A stretch of DNA of 42,578 nt from Methanobacteriota archaeon (GCA_002723115.1 PBNL01000005.1:1-42578), one strand, 5' to 3'. Counted from the stretch's first letter, positions 1 to 8,386 are shown. Numbers and translations are program-made. Notes: generated by a model from the letters alone, not told the origin.

Positions 1-545
1 GACTCCTCATCTGATATTGTGTAGTCTGAACTGTAGTTACAGGCTGCTGTATCTATACAGCCTATACAAGAGTAGTCACATGAATCATTATCAATAGTTG
101 CCTCAGCATCATAGTTACAAGCTTGTGCATCCATACATCCTAAGCAAGACAAGTAATCACATGATCCATCTTCGAATTCTGCATCTGGATCATAATTACA
201 TGCAGTTGAATCAGTACATCCTAATGCCAAACACGACACGAAATCACAAGTGCCGTCGTTGTATTGGGCATCTGGATCGTAGTTGCACGCAAGATTTACA
301 GTACAACCACAAGCATTAATTCCACAAGAACAGTATTCACATGAACCGCTGTCCTGTGTTGCTGAACCGTCGTAGTTACAAGCCGCAGAATCTGTACAAC
401 CAATAACCTCTTCACAAATTCCATCCCCGTTAACATCCAATAAGCAATTTCCATCACAGTCATAAAGTGGCTCAGGGAATTCACATGAAGAGTTGTCTAG
501 AGTAGCTGAATTGTCGTAGTTACAGGCGCTCGAATCCGTACATCC
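1..545 (-). repeat. Tandem Cys-rich protein repeats (six, last partial)
   Basis: Six consecutive protein-level repeats, each beginning GC(T/M/I) and containing the core ACNYD followed by an acidic stretch and SC/TC. Spacing is irregular, roughly 70-130 bases, and the DNA is diverged, so this is a protein repeat and not a DNA satellite or CRISPR array. The sixth copy is truncated by the window edge. Confidence 0.8.
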
Positions 546-1292
546 ACAAACCACTTCGTCGTAACCTGTAGATCCATCGAAAGAAAGTGTAACTCGACTT
601 TCATCTGCTCCCACACCGTTGTTGAATAACTGAACGTGGATTGTGCCTGAAGGTGTTCCGTCAGTTGTAAGCTGCATTATGAGAACTCTGAAATCGTCTC
701 CTGAAACTCCGTTTGAAGAACCGTTTGTGATATACCAAGCGCTACCTACCTCATCATTTATTTCGATTGCACCACCTTCCTCGAATTGGTTTACCCAATC
801 AGTAGATGGAGTGCTTATTGCAGATTCTCCTTCTTCTGCGGTTTGGTCTAATCCTATTGTCACCCAGCTATCGTACTCAAGCTCTGGGAAGAATGGAAAG
901 AATGCTGGATTAATATTTGATCCAAAATGAGAACCTACTGCGTTTTGATAGAATGACGTTGTAGTGCCTACGTAAAGTGGGTTGTCTTGGTCTCCGTAAA
1001 CACTTGACACGAAGTCGTCGTCGTGCGGTGTTGTTACGTAGTACCTGTAGGTTGTCATTCCTGCTAGGTCGCCATCTGTATGCTCTGCTACAATTTCTAC
1101 GTCCAAGCCGTAGCCGTCAGTTTCAGCGCCGGGGCACGAACAATAATCACATGAACCGTCGTCAACGTCAGCATCAGCATCGTAGTTACAAGCGGCGAAA
1201 TCTGTACATCCTGGCACGTCGGTTTGGCCTAACATTGGAAAAGTTAGAGCACCTAGGATTAGAATTAAAAGTAAAGGATTTTTAAAACTCAT
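1..1292 (-). CDS. Secreted Cys-rich repeat protein, 3' end outside window
   Basis: The reading frame is open from an ATG at 1292 to the window edge, giving at least 430 residues; the C-terminus is missing. It starts with a signal peptide (MSFKNPLLLILILGAL, cleavage probably near LGQ). One Cys repeat of the form GCTxxxAxNYDxxAxxDDGSC follows, then about 190 residues of a non-repeat domain with alternating hydrophobic residues (roughly residues 54-248), then at least six more Cys repeats, the last cut by the edge. A short DCDGNC/DVNGDG stretch between repeats 2 and 3 looks like a calcium-binding loop. The repeat class is common in secreted proteins of marine Bacteroidetes and recurs in the large gene at 29.7-33.7 kb. 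Export through the type IX system is inferred; the C-terminal signal that would show it lies outside the window. The central domain is not one I recognise. Confidence 0.85.
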   Translation of the reverse strand, partial: MSFKNPLLLILILGALTFPMLGQTDVPGCTDFAACNYDADADVDDGSCDYCSCPGAETDGYGLDVEIVAEHTDGDLAGMTTYRYYVTTPHDDDFVSSVYGDQDNPLYVGTTTSFYQNAVGSHFGSNINPAFFPFFPELEYDSWVTIGLDQTAEEGESAISTPSTDWVNQFEEGGAIEINDEVGSAWYITNGSSNGVSGDDFRVLIMQLTTDGTPSGTIHVQLFNNGVGADESRVTLSFDGSTGYDEVVCGCTDSSACNYDNSATLDNSSCEFPEPLYDCDGNCLLDVNGDGICEEVIGCTDSAACNYDGSATQDSGSCEYCSCGINACGCTVNLACNYDPDAQYNDGTCDFVSCLALGCTDSTACNYDPDAEFEDGSCDYLSCLGCMDAQACNYDAEATIDNDSCDYSCIGCIDTAACNYSSDYTISDEE

Positions 1293-1419
1293 AATCTGTA
1301 AATAATTGACTTGAATAAATTTAGTTAAGTAAAAACTAGCGGTTAAGCAGTGACAATGTATTAAAAAATTGACACAATCATGCACTCAGCATGAGATAAT
1401 TGTAGACCAAACTTTTCAA

Positions 1420-2631
1420 CTACATCGCCTCTCCAACAACAAAGACGCTCCCGCACACTATAGCTTGCTCGCTTTCATTGATAGAAGTGGCTTGTCGTGC
1501 GGCTTGGGTTGCGGCGCGGACCGAGGGGAAGGTGGTGCCTTGTAGACCTAGAGATTTGCCGTGGTTTGCGAGGGTGTCGGGGTCCATGGCGCGGACGATG
1601 TTGGCAGCGCACCAGTACATTTGAGTTCCTGCCGGGATTAGGGAGAGGACTGGGCGCGGGTCTTTGTCTGCGACGGCGCCGAAGACAATGTGGAGTTTGC
1701 CTTGTAGAGAGGACATGAATTTTTGGACTCCATCGAGGTTATGGGCGCAGTCGAGGATCAAGCTGCCAAGGCCTTCGGATGCGGGGATGATTTCGGCTCG
1801 GCCTCTTTGTCCAGAAATGGATCTGTAATTGTTGAGGGCTGGGGCAATTGTGGATTCGTCGATGTTCCAGCCGTGGAGGTTTAGGACTCTGAGGGTCTCG
1901 AAAGCTGTTGAAGCGTTTTCGAGGAAGGTGGGACTTGGGTCTGGGTTGAGGCCTTGAGGTGGGGTTCGGCCGTAGAACATTTCGGAGCTGGTTTTCATTG
2001 CTCTGTCTAGAACTACGGACTGTGCTTCAGGGCGCATTTTGCCGAGGACAACTGGCACTCCTGGTTTGAGAATGCCGGCTTTTTCAGTGGCGATTTCTCT
2101 AATGGTTTGGCCTAAAAACTGCTGGTGATCAAGTCCCACATTAGTTACCACGCAGACTTCAGCTGAAGGAATAACATTAGTGCTATCAAGCCTTCCACCC
2201 ATGCCTGTTTCCAGGATAACAATATCGCATTTCTCTTTTTCGAAGTACTGGACAGCCATCCCAAATGTCAATTCAAAAAACGAGGGGGTGTTCCAAAGTT
2301 CAGAGTAATGCTCCACAAAATCCACCACATCTTGCTCGGGAATCATTTTGCCATTTATTCGAATTCGCTCTCTAAAATCTATCAAGTGGGGTGAGGTGAA
2401 AAGACCTATTTTGTAGCCTGATTTTTGGAGAACAGCTGATATCATGTGGGCGACTGTGCCCTTGCCGTTTGTTCCGGCAATGTGGACGAAGCGAAGGTTG
2501 TTTTGTGGGTTGTCGAGCATTTGGCATACGGCTATAGTGCCGTCGAGATTTGCCTTGTACGCTGCCGGGCCGGTGCGCTGAAACATAGGAAGTTTCGTGA
2601 AGAGGACGTCTATGGCATCCTTGTAATTCAT
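1420..2631 (-). CDS. folC: Bifunctional folylpolyglutamate/dihydrofolate synthase
   Basis: ATP-dependent addition of glutamate to dihydropteroate or folates, in the cytoplasm. The 403-residue length fits the family. A Mur-ligase-type P-loop GTNGKGT lies at residues 53-59, followed by the FTSPHL motif and the ETGMGGRLDSTN segment typical of FolC. The C-terminal ligase domain contains LDCAHN. The start ATG overlaps the tonB stop by one base (TAATG), so translation is probably coupled to tonB. It is the last gene of exbB-exbD-tonB-folC; no clear terminator follows. The 3' half (about 1497-2100) uses markedly more C-ending codons than the 5' half. Confidence 0.95.
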   Translation of the reverse strand: MNYKDAIDVLFTKLPMFQRTGPAAYKANLDGTIAVCQMLDNPQNNLRFVHIAGTNGKGTVAHMISAVLQKSGYKIGLFTSPHLIDFRERIRINGKMIPEQDVVDFVEHYSELWNTPSFFELTFGMAVQYFEKEKCDIVILETGMGGRLDSTNVIPSAEVCVVTNVGLDHQQFLGQTIREIATEKAGILKPGVPVVLGKMRPEAQSVVLDRAMKTSSEMFYGRTPPQGLNPDPSPTFLENASTAFETLRVLNLHGWNIDESTIAPALNNYRSISGQRGRAEIIPASEGLGSLILDCAHNLDGVQKFMSSLQGKLHIVFGAVADKDPRPVLSLIPAGTQMYWCAANIVRAMDPDTLANHGKSLGLQGTTFPSVRAATQAARQATSINESEQAIVCGSVFVVGEAM

Positions 2632-3422
2632 TATTCTAGCTCGAATCTAATGTCGATGTAACCTGATCTACGAAGTGCAGTGCTAGTTGAAAATGTAGCT
2701 GTCATTGCAGCAGTTTTTGCAAGCCTTATGTGTTCTGAATCTGCAAGTGTAGAATGCATTCCACCTCCGTAATCTGCTGATATTACTCTACCAGACCCGT
2801 CCACAATTATTTTAACTCTAACAATTCCTGCTTTCATGGGTTTTTCTGAAAGCATGGGTTCGCTAACTAAGCTTCCTCCATTTAACGAGGCTGTGCCAAA
2901 GTCACCAGTAACAACTCCAGTTCCTTCAATCTTACCATCCTCTGCACCTTCATTTCCAGTCCCTTCTGATTCACCCTCAGAACCACCTCCTCCTGAAGAC
3001 ATTGAATTTCGAATTAAGTCTGCAGCAATCGAAGTTCTTTCAGGTTCTTCAACTACCACTTCCTCGACAACTTCTTCGACAACCTCTTCAGTTTGAATAG
3101 CCATTTCAGACACCTCTTCTGTCACTACTTCTTCTGTAACCACAGGTTCCTCAACTGATTCTACAGCTTGGGATTTCTCTACGACTTCCTCAACAACTTC
3201 CGAAGGCACTTCAGTTTCAGTTTCTCCTCCAGCTTCGTCTACATCTCCTAAATCGGCAAAACCCACAGCAACGAACTGCTCGCCCGGTGGTGGATCTTGG
3301 ATTGTAAAAGCCGTCAAGAAAAAGCACAGCATGAGAACAGCCCCGAATATCAGGGTGGTAAGGGCACCTGCCTTACGCTTATGCTTCGCAGCATTGAGTT
3401 CATGTAGTGCTTGACTTGACAT
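2631..3422 (-). CDS. tonB: TonB-like energy transducer
   Basis: Periplasm-spanning protein that passes the energy of the ExbB-ExbD proton channel to outer-membrane receptors. There is a cytoplasmic N-terminus rich in Lys/Arg, one transmembrane helix (about residues 20-40), a DPPPGEQF segment, then a long linker dominated by Glu and Val (about 65-130) and a Gly/Ser/Glu stretch (about 140-165). The last 70 residues resemble the TonB C-terminal fold (VRVKIIVDGSGRVISA, ending DIRFELE). Most TonB linkers are Pro/Lys-rich, so the acidic linker is unusual. It sits directly after exbD with a TAATG overlap, which supports the assignment more than the diverged sequence does. Confidence 0.8.
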   Translation of the reverse strand: MSSQALHELNAAKHKRKAGALTTLIFGAVLMLCFFLTAFTIQDPPPGEQFVAVGFADLGDVDEAGGETETEVPSEVVEEVVEKSQAVESVEEPVVTEEVVTEEVSEMAIQTEEVVEEVVEEVVVEEPERTSIAADLIRNSMSSGGGGSEGESEGTGNEGAEDGKIEGTGVVTGDFGTASLNGGSLVSEPMLSEKPMKAGIVRVKIIVDGSGRVISADYGGGMHSTLADSEHIRLAKTAAMTATFSTSTALRRSGYIDIRFELE

Positions 3423-3817
3423 TAATTTTTGGGACTAGATCCTAACATTACCTTCCACTGGTTCGCCTTAGCAAGGCCAATTATTTCTACGGTTTGGCCT
3501 GTAGGAACATTCGCATCAGCTTGTAGGTAAATTACTTTTTCATCCTGCTTATCCATTTCAATCTTCAACTTCGTTTCAAGATCAGATTGCGGGATAGAAC
3601 CACCACCATTAAGGTGATAAGTCCCCTCAGCAGTAATGCTCAAAGTGAGGTTGGGGGTAACAGAAGTAGTGCCTTTACTCTTTGGCAGATCTACGTTTAC
3701 ACCATTGCTCACGAGAGTTGATATGATTATGAAAAATATGAGAAGAAGGAAAACGAGATCCGTCATGGAACTCATTCCGCCAGTCACATTTATCTTATTT
3801 CTAGTTGATAAACTCAT
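3422..3817 (-). CDS. exbD: ExbD/TolR family proton-channel subunit
   Basis: Inner-membrane partner of ExbB in the motor that energises TonB. At 131 residues it has the family layout: a short cytoplasmic N-terminus, one transmembrane helix (about 18-38) carrying the conserved Asp in SSMTDLVFLLLIFF (Asp20), and a periplasmic domain with LPKSKG and a C-terminal alpha/beta segment. TAATG overlaps link it to exbB upstream and tonB downstream, so the three are almost certainly made together. Confidence 0.92.
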   Translation of the reverse strand: MSLSTRNKINVTGGMSSMTDLVFLLLIFFIIISTLVSNGVNVDLPKSKGTTSVTPNLTLSITAEGTYHLNGGGSIPQSDLETKLKIEMDKQDEKVIYLQADANVPTGQTVEIIGLAKANQWKVMLGSSPKN

Positions 3818-4509
3818 TAGCTAGCTGGTTCTTCAAGAATGTCAATGAATTCAATCGAAGTGCTCTCCATCTTGTGCACAACCTTTGAAACCTTACCCAC
3901 CAAATGATTGTAAGCCATATATGCGATAATCCCCACAACAAGACCCACGATGGTAGTAACCATAGCTTGCTTCGTACCAGCAGAAATATCGCTCACTTGA
4001 ACAGTACCTGCAGCTTCCATGTCAAGGAATACATTTACCATTCCGATTACTGTTCCCAACATACCAACCATAGGCGCTGCTCCAGCAACCGTTGCAAGTA
4101 TGCTGATGTTTTTCTCCATTTTGTATATCTCCAACTTGCCCACATTTTCAATAGACGTTGCTATGTCCTTTAAAGGCTTTCCTATTCTTGCGATTCCCTT
4201 TTCCATCATCCTAGCCATTGGAGTGTCGTTATCTGCGCACAGATTTTTAGCGCTAGGAAGTTGACCAGCTGAAATGTAATCCTTGAGCCTATTCATGAAA
4301 TCAGGAGACTCTGCTGCAGCTTTTCTTATTGCAAAGAATCTCTCGAAGTAAACGTACATAGCTATCAGGCTCATTAGAGCTAATGGCAACATTATATACC
4401 AACCCCCAGTCATTAGGAGTTCAAGTACGTTTACGTTTCTTTCTGTTATCTCAGCTGCATTTGCAACTTCAAGAGCAGTGTCGGCTTGTAAGAGGAGAAA
4501 TTTATACAT
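3817..4509 (-). CDS. exbB: MotA/TolQ/ExbB proton channel protein
   Basis: Proton-conducting subunit of the TonB energising complex in the inner membrane. The 230-residue protein has three predicted transmembrane segments: about 34-54, about 134-160 (GAAPMVGMLGTVIGMVNVF, the conserved ExbB/TolQ core) and about 184-206 (MVTTIVGLVVGIIAYMAY). The large cytoplasmic loop between the first two is typical. It is the first gene of the four-gene exbB-exbD-tonB-folC run and is preceded by a 146-base gap that must hold its promoter, although I see no strong TAnnTTTG box there. Confidence 0.93.
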   Translation of the reverse strand: MYKFLLLQADTALEVANAAEITERNVNVLELLMTGGWYIMLPLALMSLIAMYVYFERFFAIRKAAAESPDFMNRLKDYISAGQLPSAKNLCADNDTPMARMMEKGIARIGKPLKDIATSIENVGKLEIYKMEKNISILATVAGAAPMVGMLGTVIGMVNVFLDMEAAGTVQVSDISAGTKQAMVTTIVGLVVGIIAYMAYNHLVGKVSKVVHKMESTSIEFIDILEEPAS

Positions 4510-4603
4510 GGGTAATTCGCTATCGTTATACTAAACGTCTAAGTTCAGCGAAATAGTGCGTCATAAATCAGACTCCTCCATGGGTTATAAAATTTATGAA
4601 GTT

Positions 4604-4639
4604 CAAAAAGTTGGGGTATTTCTCACTCAAAATCCCCAA
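4604..4639 (-). terminator. Intrinsic terminator after nhaD
   Basis: Read on the minus strand, arms TTGGGG (4639-4634) and CCCCAA (4616-4611) pair and can be extended inside by TTT/AAA across a small internal loop. CTTTTTG follows immediately. It starts 16 bases after the nhaD stop and would separate the gdh-nhaD transcript from exbB. The rest of the 4510-4655 gap shows no gene. Confidence 0.65.
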
Positions 4640-4655
4640 GAAGCCAAACCTAGAT

Positions 4656-6026
4656 TTATGCGAACATCAGCACATATACTCCAGCACCTGCAAGGTATCC
4701 TGCTATAGCAATCAAGCTGATTTTCTTCATATACCAAATGAAGTCAATCTTCTCTAATCCAATTACTGCAACACCTGCTGCAGATCCAATAATCAACGCT
4801 GAACCACCCGTACCAGCACAGTAAGCCAAGAACTGCCAGAACTTCCCATCTTGAACGAACATCGAGTCCCATTCGCTTAGTCCAGCTACTGGTTCTACTA
4901 TCTCATACATACCCATTGAAGCAGCCACTAGAGGCACATTATCTACAATAGAAGAAAGAAGGCCTATAGCTACGTCAATGAGGTAGATGTCATTCAAATA
5001 TGTTTTCAAAGACTCAGCAGCAACAATTAAATGACCCGCCTCTTGTAGAGCAGAAACGGCCAATAAAATTCCCAAGAAGAACAGAACGCTAGCTGAGTCA
5101 ATTTTACGGAGAACACCGATCACTGAGAGTTTGGACTTGTCCTCAATATTCTTCTCTCTATGCATAAGCTCTGTAAGAAGCCACATTGCACCAAGGCTGA
5201 GCATCATCCCCATGAAAGGTGGAAGGTGGGTGATCGTCTTGAAAACTGGCACGAATAGCAGCCCCAAAACACCACAGATAAACACAGTATTTCTTTCGAA
5301 AGAAGTAGTCTTAGCTCCCTCATCCTCTGCAACAACAGGGCGACTCACATCACCCTTCAACTTGTAAGACATAATTCCAAGTGGCACTATCATAGCAACC
5401 AGAGAAGGCACAATTAGGTTAACCACAATCACAGAAGTTGTTAGCTGACCTCCTATCCAAAGCATTGTAGTCGTCACATCACCAATAGGCGACCATGCAC
5501 CACCAGCATTGGCAGAAATCACAACCATACCTGCAAAAATCCACCTCGTCTCCTTGTCGCTAATCAGCTTTCTTAAAAGCGAAATCATTACAATTGAAGT
5601 AGTCAGATTATCTAAGACTGCAGAGAAAAAGAATGTCAATACACAGATAATCCAAAGCAGCTTAACCTTGCTGTTTGTCTTAATCTTATCTGTAATTACT
5701 CTGAATCCTTCGTGAGCGTCTACTAGCCCAACAATGGTCATCGCACCCAAAAGGAAAAAGAGAATACTCGAGATCTCCTCCATGTGGTGTAGTAACCTGT
5801 GCTCATAGAAAACGCTGAGCAATCCATGACCATCGTGCTCGTGCATGAAGGCTGCAAAAGCGTCACTCAAGTGAGCTGGAGCTTCAGGATATCCCAAAAC
5901 AAATAACGCCCAACAAACAGTTCCTGTTAGAAGAGCTGACGCGGCTTTGTCTATGTGAATATTGTGTTCAAGTGCTATGGCTAAATAGCCAAGTACAAAT
6001 ACGATTAACAAGATTGCAGGGATCAT
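4656..6026 (-). CDS. nhaD: Na+/H+ antiporter, NhaD type
   Basis: Inner-membrane sodium/proton exchanger used for sodium and pH homeostasis, frequent in marine and halophilic bacteria. The 456-residue protein is almost entirely hydrophobic with about 11-13 membrane segments. Family-type features include LDNLTTSIVMISLLRKL, ANAGGAWSPIGDVTTTMLW and, in the second half, SSIVDNVPLVAASMGMY, the repeated Asn/Asp-containing helix breaks of the ion-transporter superfamily. Its start overlaps the stop of the preceding dehydrogenase gene (TAATG), and a hairpin terminator follows. Confidence 0.93.
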   Translation of the reverse strand: MIPAILLIVFVLGYLAIALEHNIHIDKAASALLTGTVCWALFVLGYPEAPAHLSDAFAAFMHEHDGHGLLSVFYEHRLLHHMEEISSILFFLLGAMTIVGLVDAHEGFRVITDKIKTNSKVKLLWIICVLTFFFSAVLDNLTTSIVMISLLRKLISDKETRWIFAGMVVISANAGGAWSPIGDVTTTMLWIGGQLTTSVIVVNLIVPSLVAMIVPLGIMSYKLKGDVSRPVVAEDEGAKTTSFERNTVFICGVLGLLFVPVFKTITHLPPFMGMMLSLGAMWLLTELMHREKNIEDKSKLSVIGVLRKIDSASVLFFLGILLAVSALQEAGHLIVAAESLKTYLNDIYLIDVAIGLLSSIVDNVPLVAASMGMYEIVEPVAGLSEWDSMFVQDGKFWQFLAYCAGTGGSALIIGSAAGVAVIGLEKIDFIWYMKKISLIAIAGYLAGAGVYVLMFA

Positions 6027-7264
6027 TATTTAAGAGTATTTAGAGCTTTTTCAAATGCTGTTGCTGTGAGGAGATTGGTTTCAGATCTCATCGAATGTGA
6101 TGCTTCAAGCGCTTGTTGAATGATCATTGAGGTGTCGTTGAAAATAGCCTGATCAGTCATGTCGATATTTTCATCGCTCATTAAGTAGGCAAAAACTCTC
6201 GCCATACCGCAATTCGCGATAAAATCAGGAATAACTGCAATGCGTTCATCCACGGATTCGGCTATCTCTCCGTAGAAAATTTCAGGGTCTGCAAAAGGAA
6301 CGTTAGCTCCTGAGCTGATAACCTGAAGGCCTGAAGCCAGTAGTCTGTCGATTTGGTCGTGAGTAACAAGACGAGATCCGGCACATGGCAAGAATACATC
6401 AGCCTCAACATCCCAAATCTTTTCATTTACATCTTCAAATGACAAGATGTTTTCTGCACTCAAAGAGTTTCCATCCTTGTCTTTAAAGAGTTGAGTCACT
6501 GTTGTGAAATCTAGGCCTTCTGTATCGATTATTCCTCCAGCTCTATCTATGATTCCAACAACAGTCGCTCCAGCTTGAGTGATATAGTAAGCAGCAGCTG
6601 AGCCAACATTTCCCCATCCTTGAATGATCACTCTCTTACCTTCAAGTGTGCCACCATAGATGTTGTAGAAATGACGAACTGATTCGCTAACTCCGTAACC
6701 TGTGATTAGATCAGCTACTCTGTATTTTCTGTTTACGTCGGGACTAATATCTGAGTCCTCAACAATCTTAGAAACGCCTTGACGTAGGTTGCCGATTCTG
6801 CGGACTTTTTGGGCTTCATCTGGTTTGAAGTGACCCGTGAAAACTCCCTCTTGAGGGTGCCAAACACCATTCTCCTCAGTAATTGGAATAACCTCGTGGA
6901 TCTCATCCACATTCATATCGCCACCAGTTCCGTAGTAATTCTTTAGAAGTGGAGTCACGGCTGCATACCAACGTTCTAATACTCCTCTTTTACGAGGATC
7001 GTTGGGATCGAAACAAATGCCTGACTTCGCTCCACCAATTTGAGGGCCAGAGACAGTGAATTTCACCTCCATTGTTTTGGCAAGTGATTCAACTTCTCTT
7101 TGGTCTACTCTAGGGTGCATTCTAGTTCCTCCTCCCGCAGCTCCACCACGTAGTGAATTAATTACAACCCAACCTTTTGCTTCAGTTTGGCTGCCTTGCC
7201 AGCAAAAAACAATCTCTGGGCTTTTCTCTTCGTAAGCTTTGAGTAAGTCTCTCATTTGCACCAT
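6026..7264 (-). CDS. Glu/Leu/Phe/Val dehydrogenase family protein
   Basis: NAD(P)-dependent oxidative deamination of an amino acid, probably glutamate. The 412-residue length fits glutamate dehydrogenase. The N-terminal substrate domain has GGAAGGGTRMHP and the catalytic-lysine motif GGAKSGI; GTGGDMNVDE follows; the Rossmann domain has GWGNVGSAAAYY. The conserved NCGMARVFAYLM segment is near the C-terminus. A second in-frame ATG lies three codons in. A perfect TAnnTTTG box lies 11 bases upstream. It is translationally coupled to nhaD. Substrate (glutamate versus branched-chain amino acid) cannot be settled by eye. Confidence 0.9.
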   Translation of the reverse strand: MVQMRDLLKAYEEKSPEIVFCWQGSQTEAKGWVVINSLRGGAAGGGTRMHPRVDQREVESLAKTMEVKFTVSGPQIGGAKSGICFDPNDPRKRGVLERWYAAVTPLLKNYYGTGGDMNVDEIHEVIPITEENGVWHPQEGVFTGHFKPDEAQKVRRIGNLRQGVSKIVEDSDISPDVNRKYRVADLITGYGVSESVRHFYNIYGGTLEGKRVIIQGWGNVGSAAAYYITQAGATVVGIIDRAGGIIDTEGLDFTTVTQLFKDKDGNSLSAENILSFEDVNEKIWDVEADVFLPCAGSRLVTHDQIDRLLASGLQVISSGANVPFADPEIFYGEIAESVDERIAVIPDFIANCGMARVFAYLMSDENIDMTDQAIFNDTSMIIQQALEASHSMRSETNLLTATAFEKALNTLK

Positions 7265-7275
7265 TTATTTGGGCG

Positions 7276-7283
7276 CAAAGATA
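7276..7283 (-). promoter_or_regulatory. Bacteroidetes -7 promoter box for the dehydrogenase-nhaD unit
   Basis: TATCTTTG on the minus strand matches the Bacteroidetes consensus TAnnTTTG exactly and sits 11 bases before the dehydrogenase ATG, inside the 24-base gap after anmK. No good TTG element is seen at the usual distance of about 20 bases; TTTG occurs at 15. Confidence 0.6.
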
Positions 7284-7288
7284 CTACA

Positions 7289-8368
7289 TCAAGGTAGCCA
7301 AATAGCACCCGAGCACGATGGTCTTGAAGCACCCGTAACTGAATCGAGAACATTATCTAGTAACAGCCACCGCTGAAGGCCTAGAAAGGCAAATCCATAA
7401 GCCTCCTTAGCATCTAGCATCGGCTCTTCACAAACAACAATCTCAATATCCTCAACTAGCTTTTCCAACCTCTCCATTAAGTAGGTATTTCGCGCACCTC
7501 CTCCAGAAAACAACACCCTACCCTTAGGAAGCTCATTGGCAATAGTCGTCGCAATATATTCTGCAGAAGTGCACATTATGTTTTCTAATGACAACCCATT
7601 ATTCTTGACAAGAACAGGAACCAGGTCATTGTAAAACCACTCCATCCCAAGGCTTTTGGGCGGGCGCAAATCGTGATACTCCATCATAAGCAACTCCTCT
7701 AACAGAGACTCAGCAATCAAACCAGTTCTTGCCATCGACCCATCCTCATCATAATCCTTCCCCACCTCTCTTGCAAGAAGGTTCAATAAATTATTACATG
7801 GTCCCATATCCCAAGCCACCGTCTCCCCTTCACGCGTAATGGAAATATTGGAAAATCCTCCAAGGTTTACACAAGCATTGTATTCGCCAAAAAGATGTCT
7901 ATCAACCATTGGAATGAGTGGCGCGCCCGTTCCTCCATATGCCACATCGAGACTACGCAAATCACAAACAACTGGCAATCCAGTTTCAGCAGCGAGAATA
8001 GCTCCTGATCCGATTTGGACTGTAACTCCCTCATCGGGTTTATGGAAAACAGTGTGACCATGAGATGACAACAAATCCGCCTCAAGACCCAGCGACGCCA
8101 CCTTCTCAGCAGCGAAATTAGACCAATCCCTCTCCAAGTACTTCAACTCAATTGCGCTCATCTCCATAGAACCACGGAGCCTCGCCCACAACTCCTCCGG
8201 ATAATCAAAGCACTCGAAATCCAGCAACTCCCCACTCCATTCTCCATCATCATTAAGTTCAAATCGGCCCCTTGCAATGTCCAAACCATCCAAGGACGTC
8301 CCACTCATTAAACCTATAATGGTCCAAGATTTATCGTGGGCAAGTGTTGTCGTATCTTCGTGTTCCAT
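7289..8368 (-). CDS. anmK: Anhydro-N-acetylmuramic acid kinase
   Basis: Phosphorylates and opens 1,6-anhydro-MurNAc during cell-wall recycling, in the cytoplasm. The motif IIGLMSGTSLDGLD near the N-terminus is the family signature; GGTGAPLIPMVDRHLF, NLGGFSNIS, WDMGPCNNLLN and LFSGGGARN are further ATPase-fold motifs. I chose the ATG at 8368 (359 residues); a longer frame to 8413 starts at a non-ATG codon, adds a non-conserved tail and would run into the divergent acyl-CoA dehydrogenase gene. The 5' half uses many G-ending codons, unlike the gene's end. Confidence 0.92.
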   Translation of the reverse strand: MEHEDTTTLAHDKSWTIIGLMSGTSLDGLDIARGRFELNDDGEWSGELLDFECFDYPEELWARLRGSMEMSAIELKYLERDWSNFAAEKVASLGLEADLLSSHGHTVFHKPDEGVTVQIGSGAILAAETGLPVVCDLRSLDVAYGGTGAPLIPMVDRHLFGEYNACVNLGGFSNISITREGETVAWDMGPCNNLLNLLAREVGKDYDEDGSMARTGLIAESLLEELLMMEYHDLRPPKSLGMEWFYNDLVPVLVKNNGLSLENIMCTSAEYIATTIANELPKGRVLFSGGGARNTYLMERLEKLVEDIEIVVCEEPMLDAKEAYGFAFLGLQRWLLLDNVLDSVTGASRPSCSGAIWLP

Positions 8369-8383
8369 TCGAGTGAAAAGATA
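8353..8383. promoter_or_regulatory. Overlapping divergent promoter boxes, anmK / acyl-CoA dehydrogenase
   Basis: Minus strand: TATCTTTT (8383-8376), one mismatch to TAnnTTTG, 7 bases from the anmK ATG. Plus strand: TATCTTCG (8353-8360), one mismatch, 26 bases from the dehydrogenase ATG. The two start codons are only 18 bases apart, so the plus-strand box lies inside the anmK coding region. Confidence 0.4.
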
Positions 8384-8386
8384 GAG

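Noticed and set aside
1-545. Regularly spaced repeats resembling a CRISPR or DNA satellite
   Set aside because: Spacing is uneven and the DNA is diverged while the encoded Cys/AxNY pattern is kept; it is a protein repeat in an open frame.
643-1285. Plus-strand open frames of about 100 codons
   Set aside because: Antisense to the left-edge secreted protein gene, which has a signal peptide and clear repeats.
1293-1419. Terminator or small RNA between folC and the left-edge gene
   Set aside because: No stable stem with a T-run and no open frame; only a weak TAAATTTA promoter-like box at 1316-1323 on the minus strand.
3904-4264. Open frames of 81-89 codons on the plus strand
   Set aside because: Antisense to exbB; low-complexity translations with no family resemblance.
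8336-8386. GTG start for acyl-CoA dehydrogenase
   Set aside because: It adds 17 unlike residues before the canonical MNFELTEEQ start and overlaps anmK coding sequence.
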